Below are positions 26,241-35,295 of a DNA stretch of 64,000 nucleotides, in pieces. Position numbers and translations under genes: made by a program. Each line of letters starts with the position of its first letter. Within the stretch, counting starts at the first letter, position 1. Source of the DNA: Parabacteroides faecalis (GTDB lineage: Bacteria > Bacteroidota > Bacteroidia > Bacteroidales > Tannerellaceae); NCBI RefSeq assembly GCF_022809355.1, contig NZ_JAKZMM010000007.1, forward strand, positions 1 to 64,000, read 5' to 3'. The notes under the pieces were generated by a model. The model ran no database searches. It saw nothing but the letters and a program-made list of their open reading frames with translations, and was not told the origin of the DNA.

Positions 26241-27527
26241 TCAGTATTTCTTGTCGCAGTAGTAATCAATCATCCGGTGAATGGCTCTTGTACATGCCGG
26301 ACAGAAAGGTGCATAGTCGCGCATCATACAGTGATCCATCGGGCGATATATACCTTTCGATAAATAACCACCGCCTTCAAAAACGCCACATTTATCTTTA
26401 TGGGCATCATCTAATGGAGTCGGAACCGGTGTATTAGCCGGTAATAAGTCTTTCCACTTGGCATTAAAATTCACCAATGTGGTAATGTTGGGTTCCCAAG
26501 GTTCGTATTTCAGATTATAGAAATCGTTGTAGGCTACTTCAGAGGAGAAGTATTCGTCGGCAAGTCCGGCGAAACTGTGTCCGAATTCGTGTGTGAAAAC
26601 AACCGGAGTTTTAGGATGATCGGCTGTACCACAGGCATAGAAGTTATACATTCCTCCGCCTCCGTAGGTGTCGGCATTGATGAGAATGAAGATCGCGTCG
26701 GTAGGAACGTTCCAGACTGCATCACGGATTGACTTCATGTCTCGGGTCGTTAAATAGCGATCAATACCGAATGTGTAATAGCCTGTATTGAAAGCGGTGT
26801 TCTTAAATACACCTTTACCAGAACTGTCTGTACCGGATTCTTCAGAAATACAACCAACAGCCCATACGTTAAAGTCATTTTTACGCTGGTCGTATGGGGG
26901 TGTTTTGAACAAAGCTTCCATAAATCGTTTGGCATCGGCTACAAATTTATCTTGTTCGGCAGCAGTATAACCTTCGGCCAAGAAGACCAGATCGACTTTT
27001 TCATGCGAATCTCCGTTACTTAGAATAGGAGTTACCCGATTGGCCTTTAAGTTTCCCTGGTCAATAAAGATACTGGTCGGATCGATGTCCATTTTTAATA
27101 AGGTATGAAACTGCATGTCGTTCCGGTCGCGTGCCGTCAATTCCATGACAATTGGATTCTTGGGATAGGGAACAGATACACTGTTAGTCCAAGCTTGTGT
27201 CTCTGTATTGGCTTGGTCGGTTGTTCTCCATTCCTCAAATAAGGTATTGAATCCGCGGGAGTAGATCAATTTGTTTGTTGCTTTGTCATAGATATTGACG
27301 TAATAACCTCCATAATAAAATTGATCAATCAAGTTGTTCAAAGGTCCGCTCCATACCGGTTCCTTTCGTAATTGTTCAATCGCAGCAGATTGTTGCTTTG
27401 CGTTTCCACTTAAGGAAAAATCAATTCGCAGACTTTTTCTTTCAAAAAAAGTGTCGAATGTTGTTTGGGCAAACAAACTCGGTATAATACAGAGAATGCC
27501 TAAAATTAAATGTATTGTTTTTTTCAT
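26241..27527 (-). CDS. exported M64 family (IgA peptidase-like) metallopeptidase
   Basis: 428 residues with signal peptide MKKTIHLILGILCIIPSLFAQ. An N-terminal M64-type beta domain (about 25-140) is followed by the catalytic domain containing VFTHEFGHSFAGLADEYF, the HExxH zinc site with the extra Asp/Glu of the family. The C-terminus is cysteine-rich (DHCMMRDYAPFCPACTRAIHRMIDYYCDKKY), and the third ligand region MDHCMMRD is visible. The founding M64 member cleaves IgA; most Bacteroidetes homologues have unknown substrates. A minus-strand -7 box lies 18 nt upstream. Confidence 0.9.
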   Translation of the reverse strand: MKKTIHLILGILCIIPSLFAQTTFDTFFERKSLRIDFSLSGNAKQQSAAIEQLRKEPVWSGPLNNLIDQFYYGGYYVNIYDKATNKLIYSRGFNTLFEEWRTTDQANTETQAWTNSVSVPYPKNPIVMELTARDRNDMQFHTLLKMDIDPTSIFIDQGNLKANRVTPILSNGDSHEKVDLVFLAEGYTAAEQDKFVADAKRFMEALFKTPPYDQRKNDFNVWAVGCISEESGTDSSGKGVFKNTAFNTGYYTFGIDRYLTTRDMKSIRDAVWNVPTDAIFILINADTYGGGGMYNFYACGTADHPKTPVVFTHEFGHSFAGLADEYFSSEVAYNDFYNLKYEPWEPNITTLVNFNAKWKDLLPANTPVPTPLDDAHKDKCGVFEGGGYLSKGIYRPMDHCMMRDYAPFCPACTRAIHRMIDYYCDKKY

Positions 27528-27544
27528 AAAGCTGTTGTTTTTTG

Positions 27545-27552
27545 CAAATGTA
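27545..27552 (-). promoter_or_regulatory. -7 box (TACATTTG on minus strand) for the M64 peptidase
   Basis: A perfect minus-strand TAnnTTTG, 18 nt before the ATG at 27527. Confidence 0.55.
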
Positions 27553-27627
27553 CTGTTTTTAGCTTAAAATAAACTTGGTTTTGGGATGAAAATATAGGGG
27601 AATAATTGTTTGATAGTTACTTTTTAT

Positions 27628-27715
27628 ATTTTTGACAGATATGCTAAAGCTTTTCCATATTTGTCAAAAAGCTTTATCACATATATGGAAAAGCTTTTCG
27701 ACAACTGTCAAAAAA
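27628..27715. repeat. 88-bp three-unit palindrome-core element, copy B
   Basis: The layout equals copy A. AAGCTT cores sit at 27647, 27669 and 27691 (22-bp period), with 4-bp linkers agat, attt, atat and aact. The termini TTTTTGACAG (27629-27638) and CTGTCAAAAA (27705-27714) are perfect inverted repeats. Outer units match copy A almost base for base. The middle unit (27663-27680) is GTCAAAAAG joined to CTTTATCAC, the reverse complement order of copy A. Confidence 0.85.
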
Positions 27716-27801
27716 TAACATTCTAATAAGAACCAGTTTTGGGGAAATCCGAATAGCTCTTAATTATATCTAAAGTTTTGCCAGTCAAATTAAAAAAACA
27801 T

Positions 27802-27809
27802 TACCTTTG
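27802..27809 (+). promoter_or_regulatory. -7 box (TACCTTTG) for the amidase
   Basis: A perfect TAnnTTTG with a TTTG at 27777-27780, 21 nt upstream, consistent with a -33 element. Confidence 0.65.
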
Positions 27810-27837
27810 TGACCGAATTTTTCAATAATGCCAGAAG

Positions 27838-29067
27838 GTGATTCGTAGATTATTGTATATTATACCATTTGCATTGTTCTTAATGGCTGCTACGATGCTG
27901 GTGCAAGCAGCAGAACGAAATTTTGTTGTGGTGATAGATGCTGGTCACGGAGGAAAAGATCCGGGAGCACGGGGGAAAATCATCAACGAGAAATCTATAA
28001 ATTTATCGGTCGCCTTAAAACTGGGAAAGCTCATTTCCAGTAAACATTCAGATGTGAAAATTGTTTATACCCGTAGTACTGACAAATTTGTAGAATTGGA
28101 TGAACGTGCAGAAATAGCTAATCGGAATAAAGCCGATTTGTTTATATCCATTCATACGAACTCGGTGGCTAAAGGGAATCAGGCAAAAGGAACGGAAACC
28201 TATACATTGGGTTTGGCTCGTACGGAAGAAAACCTGGCAGTGGCGATGCGGGAGAATTCGGCGATCTTACTGGAAGATGATTATCAGCAGAAGTATGAGG
28301 GATTTGATCCGAATTCGACGGAATCGTATATTATATTTGAGTTTATTCAAAATAAGCACATGCAGCAAAGCGTTGCCTTTGCTTCTGAAATACAAACCCG
28401 CTTTGCTTCGTCGAGACGTGAAGATCGGGGTGTTCGCCAGGCGGGTTTCTTGGTCTTGCGGAAGACTAGTATGCCGAGCGTATTGATAGAAGTCGGGTTT
28501 ATTTCAAATAGAGACGAAGAACGTTATTTGGCTTCAGAATCCGGACAGCAGCAATTGGCCAAGGCGATATCCGATGCTTTTGACCGTTACAAGCAGGAGT
28601 ATGATGTCCGGCAGGTCGGCTCGTTGGGAAAAGGAAGAGCTGAAGTCAGAACAACCGTTGCGGAATCTGCAGTACCGGCCGTAACAATGGAAGCAGAGGA
28701 TACGAATTTTGATGAGAATCCTCCTGCCGGAAGTGAGGAAGATATCTTGCGGAAGAAGAAAGCACGTCTGGCAGCTCAGGCGAAAGCCGAAGAGATGTCT
28801 TCTGAAACGGTTTCGCAAGAGCCGATACAGACCGGTACGATTTATAAGATTCAGATCTTGACATCGGATAAGCCGCTTTCATCGAATTCTCGTTTGTTGA
28901 AAGGCTATGATCCGGTTGAATGCGTAAAGGGAAAACGTATTTACAAATACTTTTATGGATCAACGTCTAGTTATAAAGAGATCAAGCAGCTATGGCGTAA
29001 AACCGTAAAAGACTTTAAAGATGCATATATTGTAGTCTTTAAAGATGGAAAGCAGGTAAATAATTAA
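27838..29067 (+). CDS. N-acetylmuramoyl-L-alanine amidase (Amidase_3)
   Basis: 409 residues from a GTG start. No in-frame ATG precedes the signal peptide MIRRLLYIIPFALFLMAATMLVQA, which makes GTG 27838 the natural start. The Amidase_3 domain (about 28-240) has zinc ligands His37 (DAGHGG), Glu51 (NEKSINL) and His106 (SIHTNS), and catalytic Glu about 219 in SVLIEVGFISN. A charged linker (about 250-325) leads to a C-terminal domain with YKIQILTSD and YKYFYGSTSSYKEIKQLW, resembling SPOR peptidoglycan-binding domains. It cleaves the bond between MurNAc and the stem peptide in the periplasm, as in cell separation. The mlaD-like gene follows 28 nt later. Confidence 0.93.
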   Translation: MIRRLLYIIPFALFLMAATMLVQAAERNFVVVIDAGHGGKDPGARGKIINEKSINLSVALKLGKLISSKHSDVKIVYTRSTDKFVELDERAEIANRNKADLFISIHTNSVAKGNQAKGTETYTLGLARTEENLAVAMRENSAILLEDDYQQKYEGFDPNSTESYIIFEFIQNKHMQQSVAFASEIQTRFASSRREDRGVRQAGFLVLRKTSMPSVLIEVGFISNRDEERYLASESGQQQLAKAISDAFDRYKQEYDVRQVGSLGKGRAEVRTTVAESAVPAVTMEAEDTNFDENPPAGSEEDILRKKKARLAAQAKAEEMSSETVSQEPIQTGTIYKIQILTSDKPLSSNSRLLKGYDPVECVKGKRIYKYFYGSTSSYKEIKQLWRKTVKDFKDAYIVVFKDGKQVNN

Positions 29068-29095
29068 TTTGAAACTAAAAAAATAACAGGATAAG

Positions 29096-29980
29096 ATGAA
29101 AAAAGTATTCACCAAAGAAGCAAAGATAGGATTAGTGTCAATAATCAGCCTGATCTTACTTTATTGTGGAATCAATTATTTGAAAGGTATTAATTTGTTC
29201 AAGCCGGTAAATCACTATGAGGTCGTATTCTCGAATGTAAAGGGTGTTACTATTTCAAGCCCTGTTTATGTAGAAGGATTTAAAGTTGGTCTGGTACGTG
29301 AAATCCGTTACGATTATGAGTCAAAAGATAAGATCCTTGTGGATATCAGTCTGGAAGATGAGATGAAGATAAATAAGGGAAGTTATATAAGCATCGTCAA
29401 TAGTTTTTTGGGAGGTGCTGAACTTCATATCCATTTGAATAAATTCGTTTCAGATTATTATAAGCCGGGAGATAGCATTGAAGGCCGGATGACGGAAGAT
29501 ATGATGCAGTCTGTTCAAGAAGATCTGTTACCTTCGGTTGAGGCCATGCTGCCGAAGATTGATTCAATCTTGGGAGGTTTGGAAAAGATCGTGAATCATC
29601 CAGCTTTGACTCAGTCATTGGAGCATGTGGAAAAATCGACAGCCAACCTGGAAGTTTCAACTCGCCAGTTAAATCAGTTGTTGGCAAGCGATGTTCCGGT
29701 GATTGTTTCGAACCTGAAAACGATCACTGCCAATTTCTCGGATGTGAGTGGCGAGTTGAAAACATTAGATTTGCAATCAACCGTTCAAAGCATCAATGCT
29801 ACGCTCGCTAATCTGAAAGTAACGACAGAGAAGTTTAATTCGAAGGACAATACCTTAGGTTTGCTTCTGAACGATCGGGCTTTGTATGATAACTTGAATG
29901 CAACCACAGATAATGCCTCAAAACTATTATTGGATTTGCGTGAGAATCCGAAGCGTTATGTGCATTTCTCGGTATTTTGA
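29096..29980 (+). CDS. MCE/MlaD family protein
   Basis: 294 residues with one N-terminal membrane helix (about 11-30). An MCE domain follows (about 38-120, YEVVFSNVKGVTISSPVYVEGFKVGLVREI), and then a long helical, coiled-coil-prone tail (about 140-290). MlaD-type proteins are the periplasmic substrate-binding subunits of phospholipid-transport ABC systems between inner and outer membrane. The ATPase and permease genes are not in this neighbourhood. It is probably in one operon with the amidase. Confidence 0.88.
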   Translation: MKKVFTKEAKIGLVSIISLILLYCGINYLKGINLFKPVNHYEVVFSNVKGVTISSPVYVEGFKVGLVREIRYDYESKDKILVDISLEDEMKINKGSYISIVNSFLGGAELHIHLNKFVSDYYKPGDSIEGRMTEDMMQSVQEDLLPSVEAMLPKIDSILGGLEKIVNHPALTQSLEHVEKSTANLEVSTRQLNQLLASDVPVIVSNLKTITANFSDVSGELKTLDLQSTVQSINATLANLKVTTEKFNSKDNTLGLLLNDRALYDNLNATTDNASKLLLDLRENPKRYVHFSVF

Positions 29981-30340
29981 TTAGGAGAAAAGAATATAGA
30001 AAATTTACTTTTGTCTTTCTGATTTTCGGATATTCTTTTTGATGAATCAAGGTGGTAGTATAAAATCTTCTTTTTTAGAAGGATAGGCTTTATTGTCTGT
30101 TTGCTTTCTGCTAACCGGGTTTTGACAAAATGATAATGAAAATTGGGCTTTTGGTTTAATTCTTCTATCTTTAAAAATATAAATACCTGATTATTAGGAT
30201 GGTATATTAAGTTGTTGAGATTAAGCTAGATAAATTTATTTGTAAATTACAAGACAAATAGGATTTTTTTTTTTAGAATTTATTTCTAAACTTTGCAGTC
30301 CGAATAAGAGCGAAAAAAAGTTTTGGGAGAAATAAAAACG
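29981..30340 (+). other. AT-rich gene-free stretch upstream of dnaA
   Basis: There is no coding sequence and no clear DnaA-box cluster (TTWTNCACA-like sites not seen), so it is not supported as an origin. A weak -7-like taaactttg lies at about 30287-30295. Confidence 0.5.
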
Positions 30341-31735
30341 ATGCAGTCTGATTGTCAAATATTGTGGAATAAGTGCCTGGAAATTATTAGGGACATCATC
30401 CCGGAGGAACAGTTTAATACGTGGTTTCGTCCGATAATTCCTTATTCATTTAATGAAAAGAAGGAATTTAGGATATTGGTACCCTCAAATTTCTTTGGTG
30501 AATATATAGAAGCTAATTTCCAGAATTTATTGATGCCTGTTGTTCAGCGAGTAATGGGGGCTGAGGTGTCTTTGATATATCGTGTGGCTACTTATGGTGA
30601 TGTGACAGATGAAGGATCTATGATGGATTGTCATCCGGAACCCACTGTAAAAGCTGCTCCTGTTCGTTCTACCGTACCTGGTTTGTTTGATCAGCGTGCT
30701 CCTCAGGATTGGAATTCTTACTTGAATCCTAAATATAGTTTTGATAACTATTTTGAGGGCGAAAGTAATAAGTTGGTTCGTTCAGCCAGTGAGGCTATTG
30801 CCCAGAATCCGGGAAAGACTGCCTTTAATCCGATGTTTATTTTTGGTGCATCTGGTGTGGGTAAAACCCATTTGTGCCATGCAATAGGTAATCGGATTCA
30901 GGAACTGCATCCCAATAAAAAGGTGTTGTATGTATCTGCACATCTGTTTAGTACCCAATTTACAGATGCTGTTCGTAAAAACAACGTAAATGATTTCTTG
31001 TATTTTTACCAGGGTGTTGATGTGTTGTTGCTGGATGATGTACAGGAATTTATTGGTAAGGATAAGACACAGAATACGTTTTTCCATATATTTAATCATT
31101 TACACATGCTGAATAAGCAGCTTGTTTTGACATCGGATAAGCCTCCGGTGGAACTTCAGGGTATGGAAGAGCGTCTGTTTACCCGTTTGAAGTGGGGATT
31201 GACAGCCGAATTAAGTCGTCCGGATTTGGATTTACGAAAGAAAATCCTGAAAAATAAGATGAGCCATGATGGTATCGTAATACCGGATGACGTATTTAAT
31301 TTCATTGCAAACAATGTAACGGAAAATGTTCGGGATCTGGAAGGCATATTGGTTTCATTGATGGCAAATTCATTGGTGAACAACAAGGAAATAGATATGT
31401 CTTTGACCAAACGTGTGGTAAGCTTATCTGTTCGTTTGGAAAAGAAGCAGATTTCAGTTCAGTCAATTCAGGAAACTGTTTGCAAGTACTTTAATCTGGA
31501 GCAGGCTGCTATTCAAACGAATTCTCGTAAACGTGAAATAGTTCAAGCACGCCAAATAACCATGTACTTGGCGAAGAAATATACAGATTGTTCTTTCTCT
31601 CATATTGGGAAGATTGTTGGAAAGAAAGACCACGCAACAGTTTTGCATGCGTGCAAAACTATCAAGGACCAGATAGATACCAATAAGTCTTTCCGTACTT
31701 CTGTTGAAGAAATCGAGAGTCTACTGAAAGGTTAA
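30341..31735 (+). CDS. dnaA: chromosomal replication initiator DnaA
   Basis: 464 residues from ATG 30341; GGGAG at about 30325 is spaced for this start rather than for the in-frame TTG at 30323. Domain I (1 to about 80, ILWNKCLEIIRDIIPEEQFNTWFRPI) is followed by a short domain II. The AAA+ domain III has Walker A GASGVGKTH and Walker B LLLDDVQ. The domain IV DNA-binding helix-turn-helix includes GKKDHATVLHACKTI. It initiates replication at oriC. It is followed 41 nt later by the ribonucleotide reductase gene, a sensible pairing of initiation and dNTP supply. Confidence 0.97.
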   Translation: MQSDCQILWNKCLEIIRDIIPEEQFNTWFRPIIPYSFNEKKEFRILVPSNFFGEYIEANFQNLLMPVVQRVMGAEVSLIYRVATYGDVTDEGSMMDCHPEPTVKAAPVRSTVPGLFDQRAPQDWNSYLNPKYSFDNYFEGESNKLVRSASEAIAQNPGKTAFNPMFIFGASGVGKTHLCHAIGNRIQELHPNKKVLYVSAHLFSTQFTDAVRKNNVNDFLYFYQGVDVLLLDDVQEFIGKDKTQNTFFHIFNHLHMLNKQLVLTSDKPPVELQGMEERLFTRLKWGLTAELSRPDLDLRKKILKNKMSHDGIVIPDDVFNFIANNVTENVRDLEGILVSLMANSLVNNKEIDMSLTKRVVSLSVRLEKKQISVQSIQETVCKYFNLEQAAIQTNSRKREIVQARQITMYLAKKYTDCSFSHIGKIVGKKDHATVLHACKTIKDQIDTNKSFRTSVEEIESLLKG

Positions 31736-31776
31736 TTCTAAATATTGTAATTATTGATTTATATAAATGAATAGCT

Positions 31777-34317
31777 GTGGAACGTAAAATCTATACTTTT
31801 GACGAAGCTTATAAGGCATCGTTAGAATACTTCACCGGTGATGAACTAGCGGCGAAAGTATGGGTAAATAAATATGCCTTAAAAGATGCTTTTGGAAATA
31901 TTTATGAGCAGTCGCCGGTGGATATGCATTGGCGTTTGGCCCGTGAAATAGCTCGGATTGAGAATAAGTATCCTAATCCATTATCCGAGCAGGAACTGTT
32001 TGATCTTTTTGATCATTTCCGTTATATAATTCCTCAGGGAAGTCCGATGACAGGAATCGGAAATGATTATCAGGTTGCTTCCTTGTCCAATTGCTTTGTC
32101 ATAGGTTTAGACGGCCCGGCTGATTCATATGGAGCTATTATCCGAATTGATGAGGAACAGGTTCAGTTGATGAAACGCAGAGGTGGTGTGGGACATGATT
32201 TATCTCATATCCGTCCGAAAGGTTCACCTGTGAAAAATTCGGCTTTGACCTCAACAGGTCTTGTTCCTTTTATGGAGAGATATTCCAATTCTACCCGTGA
32301 AGTAGCACAGGATGGCCGTCGTGGAGCCTTGATGCTTTCGGTATCTATTAAGCATCCGGATTCAGAATCCTTCATCGATGCTAAAATGGTAGAGGGGAAA
32401 GTGACAGGAGCCAATGTTTCCGTCAAGATTGATGATGAATTCATGGATGCTGTCATCCATAATAAAATGTATCGTCAGCAATATCCTATTCATTCAGATA
32501 ATCCAGAATATGTAAAAGATATAAATGCTGCAGCATTGTGGGAAAAGATTATCCATAACGCATGGAAGTCGGCAGAACCGGGAGTACTATTCTGGGATAC
32601 TATTCTGCGTGAATCTGTAGCAGACTCGTATGCTGATTTAGGATTCCGTACTGTATCAACCAATCCTTGTGGTGAAATACCTTTGTGTCCGTACGATAGC
32701 TGTCGCTTGCTGGCAATCAATCTTTATTCTTACGTGGTTAATCCTTTTACGAAAGATGCTTATTTTGATTTTGATTTGTTCAAGAAGCATATCGGATTAG
32801 CTCAGCGTATCATGGATGATATTATTGATTTGGAATCTGAAAAGATTGAATTGATATTAAAGAAGATCGAATCAGATCCTGAATCGATGGAAATTAAGCA
32901 GCCGGAGCATTATCTGTGGGAAAAAATTCAGCGAAAGACTTTGATGGGACGTCGTACCGGAGTTGGTATTACGGCAGAAGGAGATATGCTGGCTGCATTG
33001 AATTTGCGTTACGGCACAGAAGAAGCTACTGATTTTGCAGAGAAGGTTCAGCGTACATTGGCTTTGGCGGCTTATCGTTCGTCTGTGAATATGGCAAAAG
33101 AACGTGGTGCGTTTGAAATATATGATGCCAAGCGTGAAGAAAAGAATCCGTTTATTAATCGTATAAAAGAAGCAGATCCTTCCTTGTATGAGGATATGGT
33201 GAAATATGGTCGTCGTAATATCGCTTGTTTGACCATTGCTCCTACAGGAACGACCAGTTTGATGACACAGACAACTTCCGGAATAGAACCTGTCTTTTTA
33301 CCCGTTTACAAACGTCGTAGAAAAGTAAATCCGAATGATGCGGATGCCCGGGTTGACTTTGTGGATGAAACTGGCGATGCTTTTGAGGAATATATCGTAT
33401 TTCATCATAAGTTTGTGACTTGGATGCAGGCCAATGGTTATTCTGTAACGAAAAAATACACGCAAGAGGAAGTTGATAGTTTAGTTGAAAAGTCTCCTTA
33501 TTTTAAAGCAACTTCAAATGATGTAGATTGGTTGCAGAAAGTCCGGATGCAAGGACGTATTCAGAAATGGGTTGATCATTCAATTAGTGTGACTATTAAT
33601 CTGCCCAATAATGTGACGGAAGATTTGGTAAACCAATTATATGTTGAAGCTTGGAAAAGTGGATGTAAAGGTTGTACGGTTTACCGGGATGGTTCTCGCT
33701 CGGGCGTGTTGATCGCAACAGACAAGAAGAAAAAGAAAGATGATTGCAATTGTATGCAACCACCGGTTATTGTTTCTACTCGTCCTCGAGAATTGGAAGC
33801 CGATGTTGTTCGCTTTCAAAATAAGAAGGAGAAATGGATTGCGTTTGTTGGTTTGTTGAATGGCCGTCCATACGAGATCTTTACAGGATTAGCTGATGAC
33901 GAAGAAGGAATCATGGTTCCGAAAAATATATTAAAAGGTTCGATCATCAAGAGCTATGATGAAGATGGAAAGAAACATTATGATTTCCAATTTAAGAACA
34001 AGCGGGGCTATAAGATGACAATAGAAGGATTGGATGGTAAGTTTGATCCTGAATATTGGAACTATGCTAAACTGATTTCCGGAGTATTGCGCTATGGTAT
34101 GCCTATTGATCAGGTTATTAAGTTGGTTCAAGGAATGGACTTAAGCAATGAATCAATCAATACATGGAAAAATGGAGTTGAGCGAGCCTTGAAAAAGTAT
34201 TTGCCTAATGGTACGGAAGCTAAAGGACAGAAATGTCCTAATTGCGGTCAAGAAACCTTGGTTTATCAAGAAGGTTGCTTGATTTGTACTAATTGTGGAG
34301 CTTCTCGTTGCGGATAA
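31777..34317 (+). CDS. nrdJ: adenosylcobalamin-dependent (class II) ribonucleotide reductase
   Basis: 846 residues from a GTG start (MERKIYTFDEAYKASLEYFTGDELAAKVWVNKYAL). The barrel motifs STNPCGEIPLCPYDSCRL and ACLTIAPTGTTSLMTQTTSGIEP are typical of class II enzymes. The C-terminus has a KGCTVYRDGSRSGVL segment and a zinc-ribbon tail with CPNC and CTNC pairs that carries the redox cysteines. It makes deoxynucleotides in the cytoplasm with B12 and without oxygen, suiting an anaerobe. No cobalamin riboswitch is visible in the short gap after dnaA. A strong terminator follows. Confidence 0.96.
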   Translation: MERKIYTFDEAYKASLEYFTGDELAAKVWVNKYALKDAFGNIYEQSPVDMHWRLAREIARIENKYPNPLSEQELFDLFDHFRYIIPQGSPMTGIGNDYQVASLSNCFVIGLDGPADSYGAIIRIDEEQVQLMKRRGGVGHDLSHIRPKGSPVKNSALTSTGLVPFMERYSNSTREVAQDGRRGALMLSVSIKHPDSESFIDAKMVEGKVTGANVSVKIDDEFMDAVIHNKMYRQQYPIHSDNPEYVKDINAAALWEKIIHNAWKSAEPGVLFWDTILRESVADSYADLGFRTVSTNPCGEIPLCPYDSCRLLAINLYSYVVNPFTKDAYFDFDLFKKHIGLAQRIMDDIIDLESEKIELILKKIESDPESMEIKQPEHYLWEKIQRKTLMGRRTGVGITAEGDMLAALNLRYGTEEATDFAEKVQRTLALAAYRSSVNMAKERGAFEIYDAKREEKNPFINRIKEADPSLYEDMVKYGRRNIACLTIAPTGTTSLMTQTTSGIEPVFLPVYKRRRKVNPNDADARVDFVDETGDAFEEYIVFHHKFVTWMQANGYSVTKKYTQEEVDSLVEKSPYFKATSNDVDWLQKVRMQGRIQKWVDHSISVTINLPNNVTEDLVNQLYVEAWKSGCKGCTVYRDGSRSGVLIATDKKKKKDDCNCMQPPVIVSTRPRELEADVVRFQNKKEKWIAFVGLLNGRPYEIFTGLADDEEGIMVPKNILKGSIIKSYDEDGKKHYDFQFKNKRGYKMTIEGLDGKFDPEYWNYAKLISGVLRYGMPIDQVIKLVQGMDLSNESINTWKNGVERALKKYLPNGTEAKGQKCPNCGQETLVYQEGCLICTNCGASRCG

Positions 34318-34344
34318 AATCTATATAAATAATTATGTAATAGT

Positions 34345-34388
34345 AACCTTCTGATTGATGCAATTTGTTTTTGATCAGAAGGTTTTTT
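34345..34388 (+). terminator. terminator of nrdJ
   Basis: AACCTTCTGAT (34345-34355) pairs with ATCAGAAGGTT (34374-34384), followed by a T-run. Confidence 0.9.
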
Positions 34389-34390
34389 AT

Positions 34391-34786
34391 TTATTTCTGC
34401 TTGGGTGAATTCTTTTCAGGAAGGCGACTGGTGTTATCCATGGTACATTTCCCGTTGAAAACAGCGTTCGGTTCAATTTCTATATTAGGAGCTGTAATAT
34501 CTCCTTGAATTGTTGCGGTCGCTTTTAATACGAGTTTGGTACTTACATGGATGGAACCAGTCACATTGCCATGTATTTCAGCATTGTTTGAAGTGATGTT
34601 GCCATTGACACATCCTTTAGGACCGACAACGATTTTTGCTTGACAAATGATATCACCTTCGACTTTTCCATCAAGTCTGAAGTCTGTATCTGTAGAAATG
34701 TTCCCTTTAATCGTAGTTCCGGCAACTAGCACATTGTGTAGGCCGTTACTTGTTTGTTCTTCGTTCTTTTGTTTGTTTCCAATCAT
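34391..34786 (-). CDS. bactofilin (polymer-forming cytoskeletal protein)
   Basis: 131 residues. A central domain of short repeats (TTIKGNISTDTDFRLDGKVEGDIICQAKIVVGPKGCVNGNITSNNAEIHGNVTGSI) has the right-handed beta-helix pattern of bactofilins (PF04519). Unstructured N- and C-terminal tails flank it. Bactofilins self-assemble into filaments without nucleotide and support cell shape or organise envelope proteins. It is monocistronic on the minus strand, with a TATATTTG box 26 nt upstream. Confidence 0.92.
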   Translation of the reverse strand: MIGNKQKNEEQTSNGLHNVLVAGTTIKGNISTDTDFRLDGKVEGDIICQAKIVVGPKGCVNGNITSNNAEIHGNVTGSIHVSTKLVLKATATIQGDITAPNIEIEPNAVFNGKCTMDNTSRLPEKNSPKQK

Positions 34787-34811
34787 AAGGCAATTTATAG
34801 CGAATGTTTTG

Positions 34812-34819
34812 CAAATATA
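34812..34819 (-). promoter_or_regulatory. -7 box (TATATTTG on minus strand) for the bactofilin
   Basis: A perfect minus-strand TAnnTTTG 26 nt upstream of the ATG. Confidence 0.6.
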
Positions 34820-34907
34820 GACTATTTTTTTGCAGAGACGTTTAATTTAGGCTATATTTAAACCCGAATTATGAGTTCGAAAAACTCCATAAATGGAATG
34901 ATTGGGT

Positions 34908-35261
34908 ATGACAACTAAGATTGAATTAAAGTCAATGAGATTTTATGCTTATCACGGCGTTGATCCACAGGAGACTCGGGTAGGCAACTGGTTTATTGTT
35001 GATTTGATGGTGACAGTCGATCTTGTTCAGGCTATTGAAAATGATAACTTGGATAGTACAATTAATTATGCAGAGATATATGAGGTTGTTAAGTCGGAAA
35101 TGAATGTACCTTCAAAGTTAATTGAGCATGCGGCCGGAAGGATTCTAAAATCATTGAGAAGGCGTTTCCCTCAAATAGAACATATTCAGCTTAAGCTGGC
35201 TAAACAGAATCCTCCATTTGGAGGCGATGTACAAAGTGCAGCAATATTATTGGAAGATTAA
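34908..35261 (+). CDS. folB: dihydroneopterin aldolase
   Basis: 117 residues from ATG 34908; an in-frame TTG at 34902 and an out-of-frame ATG at 34899 are less plausible. FolB signatures are MRFYAYHGVDPQETRVGNWFIVDLMV, STINYAEIYEVVKSEM and LIEHAAGRILKSL, followed by LKLAKQNPPFGG. It converts dihydroneopterin to 6-hydroxymethyl-dihydropterin in folate synthesis. The next gene, a hydrogenase, begins 34 nt downstream but has no known functional link. Confidence 0.93.
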   Translation: MTTKIELKSMRFYAYHGVDPQETRVGNWFIVDLMVTVDLVQAIENDNLDSTINYAEIYEVVKSEMNVPSKLIEHAAGRILKSLRRRFPQIEHIQLKLAKQNPPFGGDVQSAAILLED

Positions 35262-35295
35262 AAGAAATTATTTCAAAATAAAAGGATAAATTAAA

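Larger units (their letters stand above)
27528..27837 (+). other. divergent intergenic region with 88-bp element and two promoters
   Basis: It separates the M64 gene (minus) from the amidase gene (plus). It contains minus and plus -7 boxes and repeat copy B. No coding sequence is evident. Confidence 0.65.

Noticed and set aside
29981-30340. replication origin upstream of dnaA
   Set aside because: No cluster of DnaA-box-like sites and no strong repeats were seen; dnaA proximity alone is not evidence.
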